DNA of 64,000 nucleotides from Natrarchaeobius chitinivorans. Its GTDB lineage: Archaea; Halobacteriota; Halobacteria; Halobacteriales; Natrialbaceae. This document shows, piece after piece, positions 8,127-17,415 of the stretch. Both the position numbers and the translations under genes were made by a program. The number at the start of each line of letters is the position of its first letter. The first letter of the stretch is position 1. The stretch covers positions 248,001-312,000 of the forward strand of contig NZ_REGA01000003.1 in the NCBI RefSeq assembly GCF_003841505.1, in the 5' to 3' direction. The notes beneath the pieces are model-generated. The model was not told the DNA's origin. It saw only the letters and a program-made list of their open reading frames with translations, and did not search any database.

Positions 8127-8824
8127 AGCACCACCTCCATCAGCTCCTCGAAGGCGTCTATCCTGTGGTCGGGCTCGCGACGACCCTCGAGCGGTTCGTC
8201 GGGATCCGCATTGAACAACACTGTCTCGAGGCCCACCGCGTTCGCGCCGACGACGTCCGCCTCGACGTCGTCTCCGACCATCACCGCCTCCGACGGCCGG
8301 GACTCCAGTCGCGACAGGGCAAGCGTGAACATGACCGAACCCGGCTTCTCCCGGCCGGTCTCCTCCGAGGTGAGCAGGAGGTCGATGTGACCCTCGAGCC
8401 CGAGCCGGTCGACCTTCGCGAGCTGGATGCGCGTCGTGAGGTTCGTCACGATAGCGACGTCGATCCCCTCCGCTTTGAGCCTGGTCAGCGTCTCCTCGAC
8501 GCCCGGAAACAGTTCCATCTCCGCGACGTACGCCGACCAGAACGCCTCGCCCAGCGCCAGCGCGTCACCGGCTCTGGGCTCGCCAGTGTGCTCCTCGAGC
8601 GCCCGCTTGAAGTACAGGAACCGCTCGTGGGTCGCGGCCGTCCCCGAGAGTTCGCGTTTCACCTCGCGGCGGCCCGACTGGTAGAACGCCTCGAACGCCG
8701 CTCGATCGAAGTCGTATCCCAGTTCTCGAGCCGTTGCTCGCGCTTCGTCGATTCCCGCCCGTTTACACGGGGGGTACGGATAGAGCGTGTCGTCGAGGTC
8801 GAACAACACGGTCGTGGCGGACAT
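8123..8824 (-). CDS. HAD-superfamily phosphatase, pyrimidine 5'-nucleotidase-like
   Basis: A 233-aa HAD hydrolase. Motif I is [12 protein letters not shown] (Asp9 nucleophile, Asp11), motif II lies in IVTNLT (with Thr), the Lys of motif III is in GREKPG and motif IV is MVGDDVEAD. The DDTLYPY opening and helical cap resemble the SDT1/PHM8 pyrimidine 5'-nucleotidase and phosphoglycolate-phosphatase group. The start at MSATTVLFD (8824) places motif I near the N-terminus; the longer open frame is not needed. It overlaps the aldolase by 4 bp and likely forms a two-gene operon. The exact substrate is unknown. Confidence 0.85.
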   Translation of the reverse strand: MSATTVLFDLDDTLYPYPPCKRAGIDEARATARELGYDFDRAAFEAFYQSGRREVKRELSGTAATHERFLYFKRALEEHTGEPRAGDALALGEAFWSAYVAEMELFPGVEETLTRLKAEGIDVAIVTNLTTRIQLAKVDRLGLEGHIDLLLTSEETGREKPGSVMFTLALSRLESRPSEAVMVGDDVEADVVGANAVGLETVLFNADPDEPLEGRREPDHRIDAFEELMEVVL

Positions 8825-8988
8825 ACGGATCGATGCGCTCCGAATCGCAAAACGAGTACCGGTCGCCGGAGCGGACGGCTCCCTCGAGCGTCCTACACAG
8901 GAGCGTCCCACACAGCGGTGGACCGCAACTACCGAGCCGCGCGCCCATCACAACGCTTTTATCCCGAACCGGTTTATCCGTATCCACG

Positions 8989-9042
8989 ATGGTAGGTGTC
9001 CGCTTTACAGGGGCGTCAGCCCGTTTCTAACCTTCACCTACC
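8989..9042 (+). promoter_or_regulatory. Candidate structured leader and mini-ORF of thrS
   Basis: Upstream of thrS, GGTAGGTG (8991-8998) can pair perfectly with CACCTACC (9035-9042), enclosing a second hairpin GGGC-GTCA-GCCC (9011-9022). The same stretch encodes a 13-codon ORF (ATG 8989, TAA 9028) with one Thr codon. TATA-like TTTATCC boxes lie at about 8957 and 8972. A regulatory role is only inferred. Confidence 0.35.
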
Positions 9043-9135
9043 GTGCGCTGTGTCGAACTCGAATTCCGACGACGATCAGCGGACGGTCCGGGCGACGAAC
9101 TCGGGCGCGGACAGCCACCGAAAACTCTCTCAGCC

Positions 9136-11082
9136 ATGTCAGAATCAGAACCGGAGTCACAGGAGTCGATAACGGTCGTACTGCCGGACGGATCCGAACT
9201 CGAGGTCCCGGAGGACGCGACGGTCGAAGACTGCGCGTACGAAATCGGGCCAGGACTCGGCCGCGACACCGTTGCGGGCAAGCTCGACGGCGAGCTGGTC
9301 GCCAAGGAAGAGCCCGTTTACGACGGCGTCGAACTCGAGATCGTCACCGAGGGCTCCGAGGAGTCCCTCCGGGTGATGCGCCACTCCGCCTCCCACTGTC
9401 TCGCGCAAGCGGTCGAGCGCCACTACGACGACGTCGAGCTCGCGATCGGGCCGCCGACGGACGACGGCTTCTACTACGACTTCGACAATTTGGACGTCGA
9501 CGAGGAGGACCTCGCCGCCCTCGAGGGCGAGATCGAGGAGATCGTCGACGCGGACTACGAGATCGAACGCGAGGACGTCTCGATCGAGGAGGCCGAAGAA
9601 CGCCTCGCCGACGAGCCGTACAAACTCGAACTTCTGGAGGAGTTCGCCGACGAGAACGATACCGTATCGTTCTACAAACAGGGCGAGTGGGAAGACCTCT
9701 GTGCCGGCCCGCACGTCGACTCGACGGGCGAGATTGGCGTCGTCTCCCTGCTCGAGATCGCTGGCGCGTACTGGCGCGGCGACGAGGAGAACACGATGCA
9801 GACGCGCATCTACGGCACCGCCTTCGAGGACGAGAGCGATCTCGAGGAGTTCATAGAGCAACGACGGGAGGCCGCCGAACGCGATCACCGCCGGATCGGC
9901 TCGGAGATGAACCTCTTTTCGATCCAGGACGTCACCGGCCCCGGCCTGCCGCTGTATCACCCGCCGGGCAAGACCGTCCTCAAAGAACTCGAGTCGTTCG
10001 TCGAGACGCTCAACCACGACGCCGGCTACGAGTACGTCGAGACGCCCCACGTCTTCAAGACGGACCTCTGGCACCGGTCGGGCCACTACGAGAACTACGA
10101 GGACGACATGTTCATCTTCGACGTCGGCGACGACGAGTTCGGCCTCAAACCGATGAACTGTCCCGGCCACGCCGCCATCTTCCAGGATCAGTCCTGGTCG
10201 TACCGCGATCTGCCGATTCGCTACGCGGAAAACGGGAAAGTGTATCGCAAGGAACAGCGCGGTGAACTTTCCGGACTCTCGCGGGTCTGGGCGTTTACCA
10301 TCGACGACGGCCACCTGTTCGTCCGCCCGGAGGGGATCGAACGGGAGGTCGAGACCATCATGGACATGATCGTCGACGTCCTCGAGACGTTCGATCTCGA
10401 CTACGAGATGGCGCTCGCGACCCGCCCCGAGAAGAGCGTCGGCAGCGACGAGATCTGGAACCAGGCCGAATCCCAACTCGAGTCCGTCCTCGAGAAACGT
10501 GATCTCGAGTACGACCTCGAGGAGGGCGACGGTGCCTTCTACGGTCCCAAGATCGACTTCGCGTTCGAGGACGCGATCGGGCGAAGCTGGGACGGCCCTA
10601 CGGTCCAACTCGATTTCAACATGCCCGAGCGCTTCGATCTGACCTACGTCGGCGAGGACAACGAGGAACACCGACCGGTGATGATCCACCGGGCGCTGTA
10701 CGGCTCGTACGAGCGCTTCTTCATGATGCTCATCGAGCACTACGAGGGCAACTTCCCGCTGTGGCTCGCACCCGAGCAGGTTCGCGTCCTTCCCATCTCG
10801 GATGCGAACCTCGAGTACGCCTCCGAAATCGCCGACCGGTTCGACGAGTTCCGCGTCGAGGTCGACGACCGCGACTCGACGCTCGAGCGAAAGATCCGCG
10901 CCGCCCACGACGACCGAGTCCCGTATCAGATCATCGTCGGCGACAACGAGCAAGAGGCGGGCAACATCTCCGTCCGTGACCGGTTCGAAGACCAGGAGTA
11001 CGACGTCTCGATCGACGACTTCCAGGACCACCTCGAGGCCGAACGCGACGAGAAGCGGACGGAACCGGACTTCCTACAGTAA
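9136..11082 (+). CDS. thrS: Threonine--tRNA ligase
   Basis: A 648-aa class II aminoacyl-tRNA synthetase charging tRNA-Thr. Domains in order: TGS (about 12-72), editing domain with HSASH (83-87) and later the PHVDSTGE region with its Cys just before (LCAGPH), catalytic core with [10 protein letters not shown] and REQ-like [15 protein letters not shown], then the anticodon-binding domain (from about 530; [12 protein letters not shown]). This is the bacterial-type layout normal for haloarchaea rather than the euryarchaeal D-aminoacyl-editing type. The start at MSESEPES is preferred over a longer basic, atypical N-terminal frame. A long antisense open frame covers the gene and is a composition artefact. 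Confidence 0.96.
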   Translation: MSESEPESQESITVVLPDGSELEVPEDATVEDCAYEIGPGLGRDTVAGKLDGELVAKEEPVYDGVELEIVTEGSEESLRVMRHSASHCLAQAVERHYDDVELAIGPPTDDGFYYDFDNLDVDEEDLAALEGEIEEIVDADYEIEREDVSIEEAEERLADEPYKLELLEEFADENDTVSFYKQGEWEDLCAGPHVDSTGEIGVVSLLEIAGAYWRGDEENTMQTRIYGTAFEDESDLEEFIEQRREAAERDHRRIGSEMNLFSIQDVTGPGLPLYHPPGKTVLKELESFVETLNHDAGYEYVETPHVFKTDLWHRSGHYENYEDDMFIFDVGDDEFGLKPMNCPGHAAIFQDQSWSYRDLPIRYAENGKVYRKEQRGELSGLSRVWAFTIDDGHLFVRPEGIEREVETIMDMIVDVLETFDLDYEMALATRPEKSVGSDEIWNQAESQLESVLEKRDLEYDLEEGDGAFYGPKIDFAFEDAIGRSWDGPTVQLDFNMPERFDLTYVGEDNEEHRPVMIHRALYGSYERFFMMLIEHYEGNFPLWLAPEQVRVLPISDANLEYASEIADRFDEFRVEVDDRDSTLERKIRAAHDDRVPYQIIVGDNEQEAGNISVRDRFEDQEYDVSIDDFQDHLEAERDEKRTEPDFLQ

Positions 11083-11855
11083 CGTCCACCACCTGCCTCG
11101 AGTCTGCGAATTCGGATCACGGTAATTCCATCGGTCGATCCGAGACCACCACGTCCGCGCTCGCGACGGCAGCGGAACCCGTGAACCGCCTCGGGGTCAA
11201 GTGGTTCCAGACGCCGTTGGCGTCTCGTCATCAAGCGAGACCGGCGGTCTCGCGGACCTCGCGGAGCTTCGCTCCGCTCAGTCACGAAAATCTCCGATTT
11301 TCGGACGACCCCGAGGCACTCGGCCTGCTCAGCCTGTAGACACGAGGAGTAGCCACGCCCTCCACAGCCGGTTTCTCCGCACGGCGCTTCGCGCCGTCTG
11401 CTCACGGGCGCGTAGCACCCGTTCGCATGGTTTGCGAGACCGAAGGTCTCGCACTATTCGGATGGTTGGCGGATCCGTCGGTTCCGCACAAACGCTCCCG
11501 CTGGCGCTGTCCGCCGTCAGCGTGGGCGCTGACGAGCCGTCGCTCACGCGTTCGCGACGACCTCGCACGGTTTCGCTGAGTGCCCTCCCTTTCGGTCGGT
11601 TGTTCGACAGCGTGGGCCACCGGTCATGGATGGTCAGATGCACAACGATATCTACACGTGCCAACTGACTGCTGGAACTCCTATCAACCAACGCATCTTT
11701 TCGAAGAGCCGTGACGACTACAGGGCGCGAGTCGGTCACGTAACGTTCTCGATATTGGTATATATGGATTGACAGATGGCCTCGACTGCAACGTGTGGCC
11801 ATCCGAAAAATCGAGGGTGGTGCTTGTCGCTGTAAGCGACGAGTGTGTCTCGGTA
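11083..11855. mobile_element. Palindrome-rich relic, probably an IS200/IS605-type right end
   Basis: No intact gene. The stretch 11160-11600 is packed with short palindromes (GCGGAGCTTCGCTCCGC near 11265, GACGGCGCTTCGCGCC near 11385, GAGACCGAAGGTCTC near 11438). On the minus strand it runs to CTTGACCCCGAGGCGG (about 11193), which I associate with the 3' ends of haloarchaeal tnpB elements. All frames are broken. It is best read as a decayed transposon end. The rest, 11600-11855, is AT-richer and gene-free. Confidence 0.4.
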
Positions 11856-12062
11856 TTACAGCCGGACGACGTTCGTGGCGCGGGGTCCCTTCGGTGAGGA
11901 CTCGATGTCGAACTCGACCTCAGTCCCTTCCGTCAGGTCCTCTCCGCCGACATCCTCCATGTGGAAGAAAACGTCTTCGTCGTCGTCGAGATCGCCGTCG
12001 TCAGTCGAAATGAAACCGTAACCGCCAGTGTCGTTGAAGAAATCAACCTTTCCGTTTGCCAT
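11856..12062 (-). CDS. cspA: Cold-shock domain protein
   Basis: A 68-aa single cold-shock domain that binds single-stranded RNA/DNA. The RNP1-like GGYGFIS (13-19) and RNP2-like DVFFHMEDV are both present, with the usual KVDFFNDTGG start and the SPKGPRATNV end. The acidic loop (DDGDLDDDED) is the haloarchaeal salt adaptation. It is monocistronic, with an AT-rich leader region beyond 12062. Confidence 0.95.
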   Translation of the reverse strand: MANGKVDFFNDTGGYGFISTDDGDLDDDEDVFFHMEDVGGEDLTEGTEVEFDIESSPKGPRATNVVRL

Positions 12063-12238
12063 TACGAACGAATGTACGCACAGAACACGGATAACACTTC
12101 CGCGAGTTGTGGTACCGCGGCTCCTGATTTGAAACGGACGGATGGGTGCGCGTACAGCTCGTTCGGATATCGGCAGTCCGTTCGATTCCGGAGACGCAGG
12201 TATTTACCGGGCGGTCACGAGGTAAGACATGCATCGCC

Positions 12239-12508
12239 ATGAAACCGTGCCAGAACTGCCAGACGGTCATTGACGAGTATCTCCTCGATAAACAACTCGA
12301 ACCTCTGCGCGAATTCACGGCTGACGACTTCAACATCTGTGCGAACTGCGCGACCATCGTCGCGGATGCATGCGTGAAGTGTGGCGGCGCGGTGTACGTT
12401 CCTCGAAACGAATCTATCACCCCTGACTACTGTCCGGCGTGTCGCTCCGATCTCATAGACTGCACTGGCCACGATCCTGGCTGGACTCGTGGCCACATGT
12501 CCACCTGA
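12239..12508 (+). CDS. Small multi-Cys zinc-ribbon protein
   Basis: An 89-aa haloarchaeal protein with four CxxC-type pairs: CQNC (4-7), CANC, CVKC and CPAC, enough for two zinc ribbons. It starts KPCQNCQTVIDEYLLDKQLEP. The start at 12239 places the first pair at the N-terminus; the longer frame upstream is basic and lacks homology to my knowledge. TATTTACC at about 12201 is a possible TATA box. Function unknown. Confidence 0.8.
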   Translation: MKPCQNCQTVIDEYLLDKQLEPLREFTADDFNICANCATIVADACVKCGGAVYVPRNESITPDYCPACRSDLIDCTGHDPGWTRGHMST

Positions 12509-12640
12509 ACGCAAGTCGCTCTCGAACAATATTTTCGTCAAGGTGGTTGCTTGATAGACACGCCTACTGAGCACTGTATTTAGCACGGCTCTCTCAATAT
12601 CTCCATTCTATGACACACCCTTTATTGCCACAATCCCATT

Positions 12641-12692
12641 CATTGATACCATAGATGTCGGACGGGCATTGATACCATAGATGTCGGACGGG
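12641..12692. repeat. 26-bp perfect direct duplication over a start codon
   Basis: CATTGATACCATAGATGTCG plus GACGGG occurs twice in tandem (12641-12666 and 12667-12692). Each copy carries an ATG followed by TCG GAC GGG. The first is closed by TGA after five codons; the second is the start of the membrane protein at 12681. Confidence 0.9.
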
Positions 12693-13004
12693 TATACTAC
12701 GGAGGCGTCGATGTCGACTCGAGGCTGGGCCGTCACCGCGATATCGAGCTCGATCGCCCTCGGATACAGCGTGTGGACGGGAAATGCCGTTCTGGCGTTC
12801 GGGAATGGATTCCTCGCGTTCGCCGGGTTCACCGGCGTCGCCAGCGGACTGTCGCCCGAGTTCGGTCGCTGGGCGGAGCGACACTCCCTGGTCGAGAAAG
12901 TGGCAATCGTGGCCCTCTTCGTCGTACTCGCGTACCTGATCTGGGAGGATGCACAGCCGCCCAGTTCCCCGCCCGGCGCACTCGCTGTGTTCTACTGGTG
13001 GTGA
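12681..13004 (+). CDS. Small membrane protein
   Basis: A 107-aa protein with probably three hydrophobic helices (about 15-32, 36-56 and 73-90) and a Pro-rich C-terminus. No family is recognised. The ATG at 12681 lies in the second copy of a 26-bp direct duplication; MSTRGWAV at 12711 is an alternative start that would leave the first helix intact. It is convergent with msrB across 24 bp. Confidence 0.65.
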   Translation: MSDGYTTEASMSTRGWAVTAISSSIALGYSVWTGNAVLAFGNGFLAFAGFTGVASGLSPEFGRWAERHSLVEKVAIVALFVVLAYLIWEDAQPPSSPPGALAVFYWW

Positions 13005-13028
13005 AGACGTCAGAACGCGGTCGATTGG

Positions 13029-13436
13029 TCACTCGTCGTCGAACTCGAGTGCGACCGAGTTGATGCAGTAGCGTTTGCCGGTCGGTTCGGGGCCGTCGTC
13101 GAAGACGTGTCCGAGGTGTCCCCCGCAGTTCGCACAGAGCACCTCAGTACGGCGCATCCCGTTGCTGGTGTCGAGTCTCGTTTCGATCCGGTCGTCGTCG
13201 GTGTCGTAGAAACTGGGCCACCCGCAGCCGGAGTCGAATTTCGTGTCGGAGTCGAACAGTTCGGCTCCACAGCCGGCACAGGCGTAACTGCCGTCGGCCT
13301 TGTGATCTACGTACTCGCCGCTGAACGGCGCTTCGGTGCCCGCCTCGCGAAGAATTCGATACTCCTCGTCGGTGAGCTTCGATCGCCACTCCTCGTCGGA
13401 CGCCGTTTCCCCCTGTCGAGCGGAGTCGTCTCCCAT
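13029..13436 (-). CDS. msrB: Peptide-methionine (R)-S-oxide reductase
   Basis: A 135-aa MsrB, reducing the R epimer of methionine sulfoxide in oxidised proteins. Both zinc CxxC pairs are present (CAGC and CANC), as are the substrate-binding GCGWPSFYD and the catalytic Cys in RYCINSVAL near the C-terminus. The start MGDDSARQ (13436) is chosen because the longer frame adds only MVLTTLATG. Single gene, full length. Confidence 0.95.
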   Translation of the reverse strand: MGDDSARQGETASDEEWRSKLTDEEYRILREAGTEAPFSGEYVDHKADGSYACAGCGAELFDSDTKFDSGCGWPSFYDTDDDRIETRLDTSNGMRRTEVLCANCGGHLGHVFDDGPEPTGKRYCINSVALEFDDE

Positions 13437-13512
13437 ACCCGTGGCTAGCGTCGTGAGGACCAAGAGTCTGTCTCCGGGCCGACTCGGAGATCGTCCGGTA
13501 GCGATCGGCGAC

Positions 13513-13674
13513 TCACCGATGTGTCATGACGTCGGTGCTCTCGCAGTTCGGACACTGGGTCATCCGCCCCAGCTTCGGAACGTCGATCCGGAGCCACTCG
13601 TCGGCACCGCCCGGTGCTTCGAAGCCACAGTTTCGACACCGCGATCGATCGGCTGTAACTGGCTCGCTGGGCAT
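13513..13674 (-). CDS. Small zinc-finger protein
   Basis: A 53-aa protein with a CRNCGF pair near residue 13 and CPNCEST near residue 42, making one four-Cys zinc ribbon. The middle ([19 protein letters not shown]) resembles haloarchaeal small zinc-finger proteins with a conserved W and basic patch. The start MPSEPVT (13674) fits better than the upstream hydrophobic frame. Function unknown. Confidence 0.65.
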   Translation of the reverse strand: MPSEPVTADRSRCRNCGFEAPGGADEWLRIDVPKLGRMTQCPNCESTDVMTHR

Positions 13675-13791
13675 AGCCGTCTGTATGTCACAAAGTACCA
13701 TATAGGTTCGCACGGGGGTGACGTCGGGACCGAAAACGGAACCGTCGAGACCGAGCGTGTGACGGCCGGTGCTCGCGGGTATGACAGGTGT

Positions 13792-13877
13792 TCATACGGT
13801 TTACTGTAAGTCATTTCCGGCGCAACCGCCGCCCGGGTCGCGGTTGCGCCGGTAAATCGTTACAGCAATCCGTATCA
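13792..13877. repeat. Family 1 dispersed palindromic repeat, copy B
   Basis: An 86-bp element from TCATACGGTTTACTGTAAG to AATCCGTATCA. The centre is a perfect 12-bp stem, CCGGCGCAACCG (13817-13828) with CGGTTGCGCCGG (13841-13852). The last three bases, TCA at 13875-13877, are the complement of the stop codon of the minus-strand gene that follows. Confidence 0.9.
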
Positions 13878-14450
13878 GTCCGAATCGGGCGACGGGAGCT
13901 CCGGGGACGGCCTCGAGCGGTTCGTTTTCGCTCCGGTTTGCTCGGAGATCACGCCATCAGTTCGCCGTTCGTCGCCGAACTCGAGAACGGAATCGTCCCG
14001 GTACCGGCGCTCGAGTTCGTCGAATCGATCGAAGACGTCGACCGTTCGGTCGCCGTCGAGACAGGGAGCGACGTGAACGATGTCGCCGTCTTCGAACTCG
14101 GCGAGCGCGACCGTCGGGAGTCGATGGACGTCGTGGCGTTCGCCCGCGATCGTCGACTCGCCGTGACACCGGCGGAAAAACGGCTCGAGCCGACGACCCG
14201 TTCGCGTCGCCCACGCCTCGAACGAATCGAGGCGCTCCTGGATCCGCCTGAGCTGTGGAATTCGTCGGGACCGTTCCGTCCGTTCGACTTTCGGACCCCA
14301 GATTCTGACCTCGGTCGCCTCGATGCCGGACGTGGACTCGACGTTCTCGAGCCGTTCGAGCGCACGCTCCTGTGTCGGCCCGGTCGTCGCGGGCGCGAAC
14401 GATCGGATCCACAACTCGACGGTTCGTGGTGACGGGGATGCGTCTTTCAC
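13875..14450 (-). CDS. Conserved haloarchaeal protein of unknown function
   Basis: A 191-aa protein. The core is RTVELWIRSFAP near the N-terminus, EATEVRIWGPKV, then ESFEAW-like DSFEAWATRTGRRLEPFF and PTVALAEFEDGDIVHVAPC. I recognise this as a recurrent haloarchaeal family without a solved role. It is divergent from bat. The C-terminal 40 residues are Arg/Ser/Pro-rich and probably disordered, and the stop codon is supplied by the repeat copy B. The C-terminus may therefore have been altered by the repeat. Confidence 0.75.
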   Translation of the reverse strand: MKDASPSPRTVELWIRSFAPATTGPTQERALERLENVESTSGIEATEVRIWGPKVERTERSRRIPQLRRIQERLDSFEAWATRTGRRLEPFFRRCHGESTIAGERHDVHRLPTVALAEFEDGDIVHVAPCLDGDRTVDVFDRFDELERRYRDDSVLEFGDERRTDGVISEQTGAKTNRSRPSPELPSPDSD

Positions 14451-14640
14451 GTGTGACCTCCGTCGGGGCTGTCCACGACTGTGGGTATAAGTATTTCCCG
14501 ACCCAACAGTCTACGAAACTGATGCAACACCCGTTCGTGGCCGCTCTGTCGGTCGAACGGCGTCTCGGAACCGGCCCGATACACTCGTCCGAGGCCGACT
14601 GACTTTTGCTGATGTAGACCGGAGTTGGGTGCTGAATCCG

Positions 14641-16257
14641 ATGGTCAACCGGGACGACATCGCCAAATCGGCCCTCGAAACGCTTCCGATTACGGTCGCC
14701 GTTATCGACCACGACGGAGAAATACTGCTGACGAACGAAGCCTGGCGCGAGTTCGGTCCCGGAGAACCCGACGACCACGTCGGCACCGACTACCTCGCGA
14801 CAGCTACGGTCGAGGACGAACACGCCCGACGCGCAGTCGAAGGGCTCGAGGACGTCCTCGACGGCCGCCGCGAGACGTTCGCGATGGAGTACCCCTGTCA
14901 CACGCCCGACCGAAAGCAGTGGTTTCTGATGCGGGCGAATCGCTTTCGCGTCGACGGTGACGTCCGAGTCTCCATCGTCCACCTCGAGATCACCGAGCGG
15001 AAGCTGGCCGAAATCGATGCCGCCGAATCGGCCGACCGACTTCGAGAGCAACGACGGGCACTCGAGCACGTTCTCGACCGGGTCGACGGGTTGATTCGGG
15101 ACGTGACCGACGCCGCCGTCGGCGCGGGAACGCGAGACGAGATCGAACGCCGCGTCTGTCGGCGACTCGTCGATACCGATCCCTATTGCCTCGCGTGGAT
15201 CGGCCGTCTCGACGTCACCAGCGGACGAATCGCTCCCAGCGAGTGGGCCGGGCGGGACGACGTCCCACTGGAGGACGACGGACTCCTTCTCGGATCGGAC
15301 GAGCGTCATCCCGCCGTCCGGGCCGTCGAAACCGACGAAGCGACGGTCGTCCAGAACGTCGAGGCGGTCGCCGAGGCGAGTCGGTGGTGGCCCGTCGGCG
15401 TCGATACCGCCGTCGAATCCGTCGCCGCGGTTCCGATCCGGTACAACGACGTCACGTACGGCGTCCTCGTCGTCTTCGCCGACGAGGTCGACGCCTTCGA
15501 CGACCGGGAACTGCTCGTCCTCGAGTCGCTTGCGGGAACGATCGCGACCGCGATGAACGCCATCGAGACGAGGCGGATGCTGACCAGCGAAGGCGTCGTC
15601 GAACTCGAGGTCGCCATCGAGGATTCGTCCCTGTTCCTGACGGCGATCGCGTCGGAACTCGACGCGAGCGTTACGTTTCGCGGACAGACGTACGACGGGG
15701 ACGGGACGCCACTCGTGTTCCTCCACGTCGACCGATCCGCAGGGGTCGTCGAAGCGGTAACTGACCTCGAGAGAATCGCCGACGTGACGACGATCTCCAG
15801 TAGCGACGACGGGACGCTTCTCGAACTGACGCTCGATGACGGTGTCGTCACCGCGCTGGCAGACCACGGAGCCGTCCTCCGTCGGTTCGATACCGACGCC
15901 ACCGTCGCCGACGTCGCCCTCGAGTTGCCGAGCAGCCAGTCGGCTCGATCGGTGTACGACCTACTGGACGACCGGTTCGACCGCGTCGAACTGCGTAGCT
16001 ATCGCGAGACCGAACGACCGACGGAAACCCCCCAGGACCTCGCCGCACGCCTCGAGTCCTCGGTAACTGACCGACAGCTGATGGCGTTGCGAAAGGCGTA
16101 CTTCGCCGGCTACTTCGCGTGGCCCCGCCCCGTCTCGGGCGAAGAACTGGCGGAATCGATGGACATCTCGCGGTCGACGTTTCACCAGCACCTCCGGGCC
16201 GCACAGCGAAAACTGCTCGACGAACTGTTCGACGGCGACCCTACTAGTGAGGGGTAG
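14641..16257 (+). CDS. bat: Bacterio-opsin activator-type regulator (Bat) with PAS, GAF and HTH-10
   Basis: A 538-aa regulator. The N-terminal PAS domain (about 10-120; LPITVAVIDHDGEILLTNEAW) is followed by a linker coiled coil, a GAF domain (about 155-300), a Bat-specific domain (about 310-450) and a C-terminal HTH-10 (SSVTDRQLMALRKAYFAGYF then SGEELAESMDISRSTFHQHL). In Halobacterium, Bat senses oxygen or light and activates bop, brp and crtB1. No bop or brp is visible here, so its evident target is the adjacent crtB. Start 14641 (MVNRDDI) or 14629 are both possible. Its last codons contain the candidate Bat site. Confidence 0.88.
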   Translation: MVNRDDIAKSALETLPITVAVIDHDGEILLTNEAWREFGPGEPDDHVGTDYLATATVEDEHARRAVEGLEDVLDGRRETFAMEYPCHTPDRKQWFLMRANRFRVDGDVRVSIVHLEITERKLAEIDAAESADRLREQRRALEHVLDRVDGLIRDVTDAAVGAGTRDEIERRVCRRLVDTDPYCLAWIGRLDVTSGRIAPSEWAGRDDVPLEDDGLLLGSDERHPAVRAVETDEATVVQNVEAVAEASRWWPVGVDTAVESVAAVPIRYNDVTYGVLVVFADEVDAFDDRELLVLESLAGTIATAMNAIETRRMLTSEGVVELEVAIEDSSLFLTAIASELDASVTFRGQTYDGDGTPLVFLHVDRSAGVVEAVTDLERIADVTTISSSDDGTLLELTLDDGVVTALADHGAVLRRFDTDATVADVALELPSSQSARSVYDLLDDRFDRVELRSYRETERPTETPQDLAARLESSVTDRQLMALRKAYFAGYFAWPRPVSGEELAESMDISRSTFHQHLRAAQRKLLDELFDGDPTSEG

Positions 16258-16267
16258 GTATTTTATA
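16238..16267 (+). promoter_or_regulatory. Candidate Bat upstream activating sequence and TATA box of crtB
   Basis: ACCCTACTAGTGAGG (16238-16252) matches the Halobacterium bop-regulon UAS consensus ACCcnactagTTnGG at all but one defined position. It lies about 6 bp upstream of TATTTTATA (16259-16267), the same UAS-next-to-TATA layout as the bop promoter. The UAS is inside the last codons of bat itself. The consensus is recalled from published work; binding is inferred. Confidence 0.75.
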
Positions 16268-16325
16268 GGAATCTGTTGTAGGAGCTACACCTGACTGCCC
16301 GCTGGTGGAGTCAGCGAGACCGAGA

Positions 16326-17282
16326 ATGCAACAGGAACACATCGACGCGGGGAAGGCGATCCAGAAGCGAACCGGAAAGACGTTTTATCTCGCGACGCGA
16401 TTTCTTCCGGAACGGGTTCGTCACGCCACGCACGTTCTCTACGCGTTCTTTCGAATCGCGGACGAGGTCGTCGACGACGCCGACGGCACTCCCCCGGCCC
16501 AACAGCGGGCCGAACTCGAGGACCTCCGCGCACAGGCGCTCGGCGAGGTCGAACCCACCGATCCCGTCCTCGAGGCGTTCGTCGAACTCAAAGCGCGCTA
16601 CGGCATCGCCGACGAGGAAGTCGAGGAGTTCGTCGACGCGATGGCGACCGATATCACCACGAGTCGGTACGAGACGTACGCCGACCTCGAGGCGTACATG
16701 CGCGGCTCGGCGGCTTCGGTCGGCGTGATGATGACCGCGATCATGGAACCGGAGATGGAAGAAACCGCGCTCCCCCACGCGACCAAACTCGGAGAGGCCT
16801 TCCAGTTGACGAACTTCCTTCGCGACGTTCGGGAAGACGTCGTCGATCGAGATCGGATCTATCTCCCCCAGGAGACGCTGAGCAACCACGACGTCTCGGC
16901 CGAGCAGATCGAATCCCTCGAGTACTCCGAGGGGTTCGCCGGGGCGATGGCCGACGAACTGAAACGGGCCGAACGGCTCTACCGCGACGGTGTCGCCGGC
17001 ATCAGGTACTTGCCGGCCGACTGCCAGCTTCCGGTGTTACTCGCAGCCGTCCTCTACGCCGAACACCACGCCCTGATCCGGAACCAGGAATACGACGTCC
17101 TCGAGTCCGAACCGGCGCTCTCGACGTCGCGAAAACTGTGGTGTCTTGCGAAGACCCGCTGGCACTGGCACTGGAACCGCGACCCCGAGGCGGTGTTCCA
17201 GCGGGTTTCGGCCGTCCCACCGATCGAGGCGGATGCCGACTCGCGTGACTCGAGATTCGGCGGCCACACGCCGACCAGATAG
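16326..17282 (+). CDS. crtB: Phytoene synthase
   Basis: A 318-aa squalene/phytoene synthase family enzyme, condensing two geranylgeranyl diphosphates to phytoene, the first step to bacterioruberin and retinal. The Asp-rich motifs are present: RIADEVVDDAD (43-53) and NFLRDVREDVVDRDR (163-177). YLATRFLP and YAFFR are also typical. ATG at 16326 is preferred over an in-frame GTG at 16305. It follows bat by under 70 bp but has its own TATA box and a Bat-like site, so it can be induced separately. Confidence 0.95.
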   Translation: MQQEHIDAGKAIQKRTGKTFYLATRFLPERVRHATHVLYAFFRIADEVVDDADGTPPAQQRAELEDLRAQALGEVEPTDPVLEAFVELKARYGIADEEVEEFVDAMATDITTSRYETYADLEAYMRGSAASVGVMMTAIMEPEMEETALPHATKLGEAFQLTNFLRDVREDVVDRDRIYLPQETLSNHDVSAEQIESLEYSEGFAGAMADELKRAERLYRDGVAGIRYLPADCQLPVLLAAVLYAEHHALIRNQEYDVLESEPALSTSRKLWCLAKTRWHWHWNRDPEAVFQRVSAVPPIEADADSRDSRFGGHTPTR

Positions 17283-17415
17283 TCCGGCGGACTCATTCTG
17301 ACAAGATAGTTCGGCGGATACAGTCCAGTGCGGGAGCGATCGCGAGAGGTCGGTGGACTCATTCTCGTCTCGGTCGGACACCGGCATCAGTGCTCGTCTC
17401 GGTCGGACACGGGTG

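Noticed and set aside
9157-11031. 624-codon open frame on the minus strand across thrS
   Set aside because: It is antisense to a full-length ThrRS with all motifs. GC-rich codon bias keeps the opposite frame open, and the translation has no recognisable domain.
13957-15867. 636-codon open frame on the minus strand across bat
   Set aside because: Antisense to the Bat-type regulator with clear PAS, GAF and HTH-10; the translation is Arg/Val/Asp-rich without motifs.
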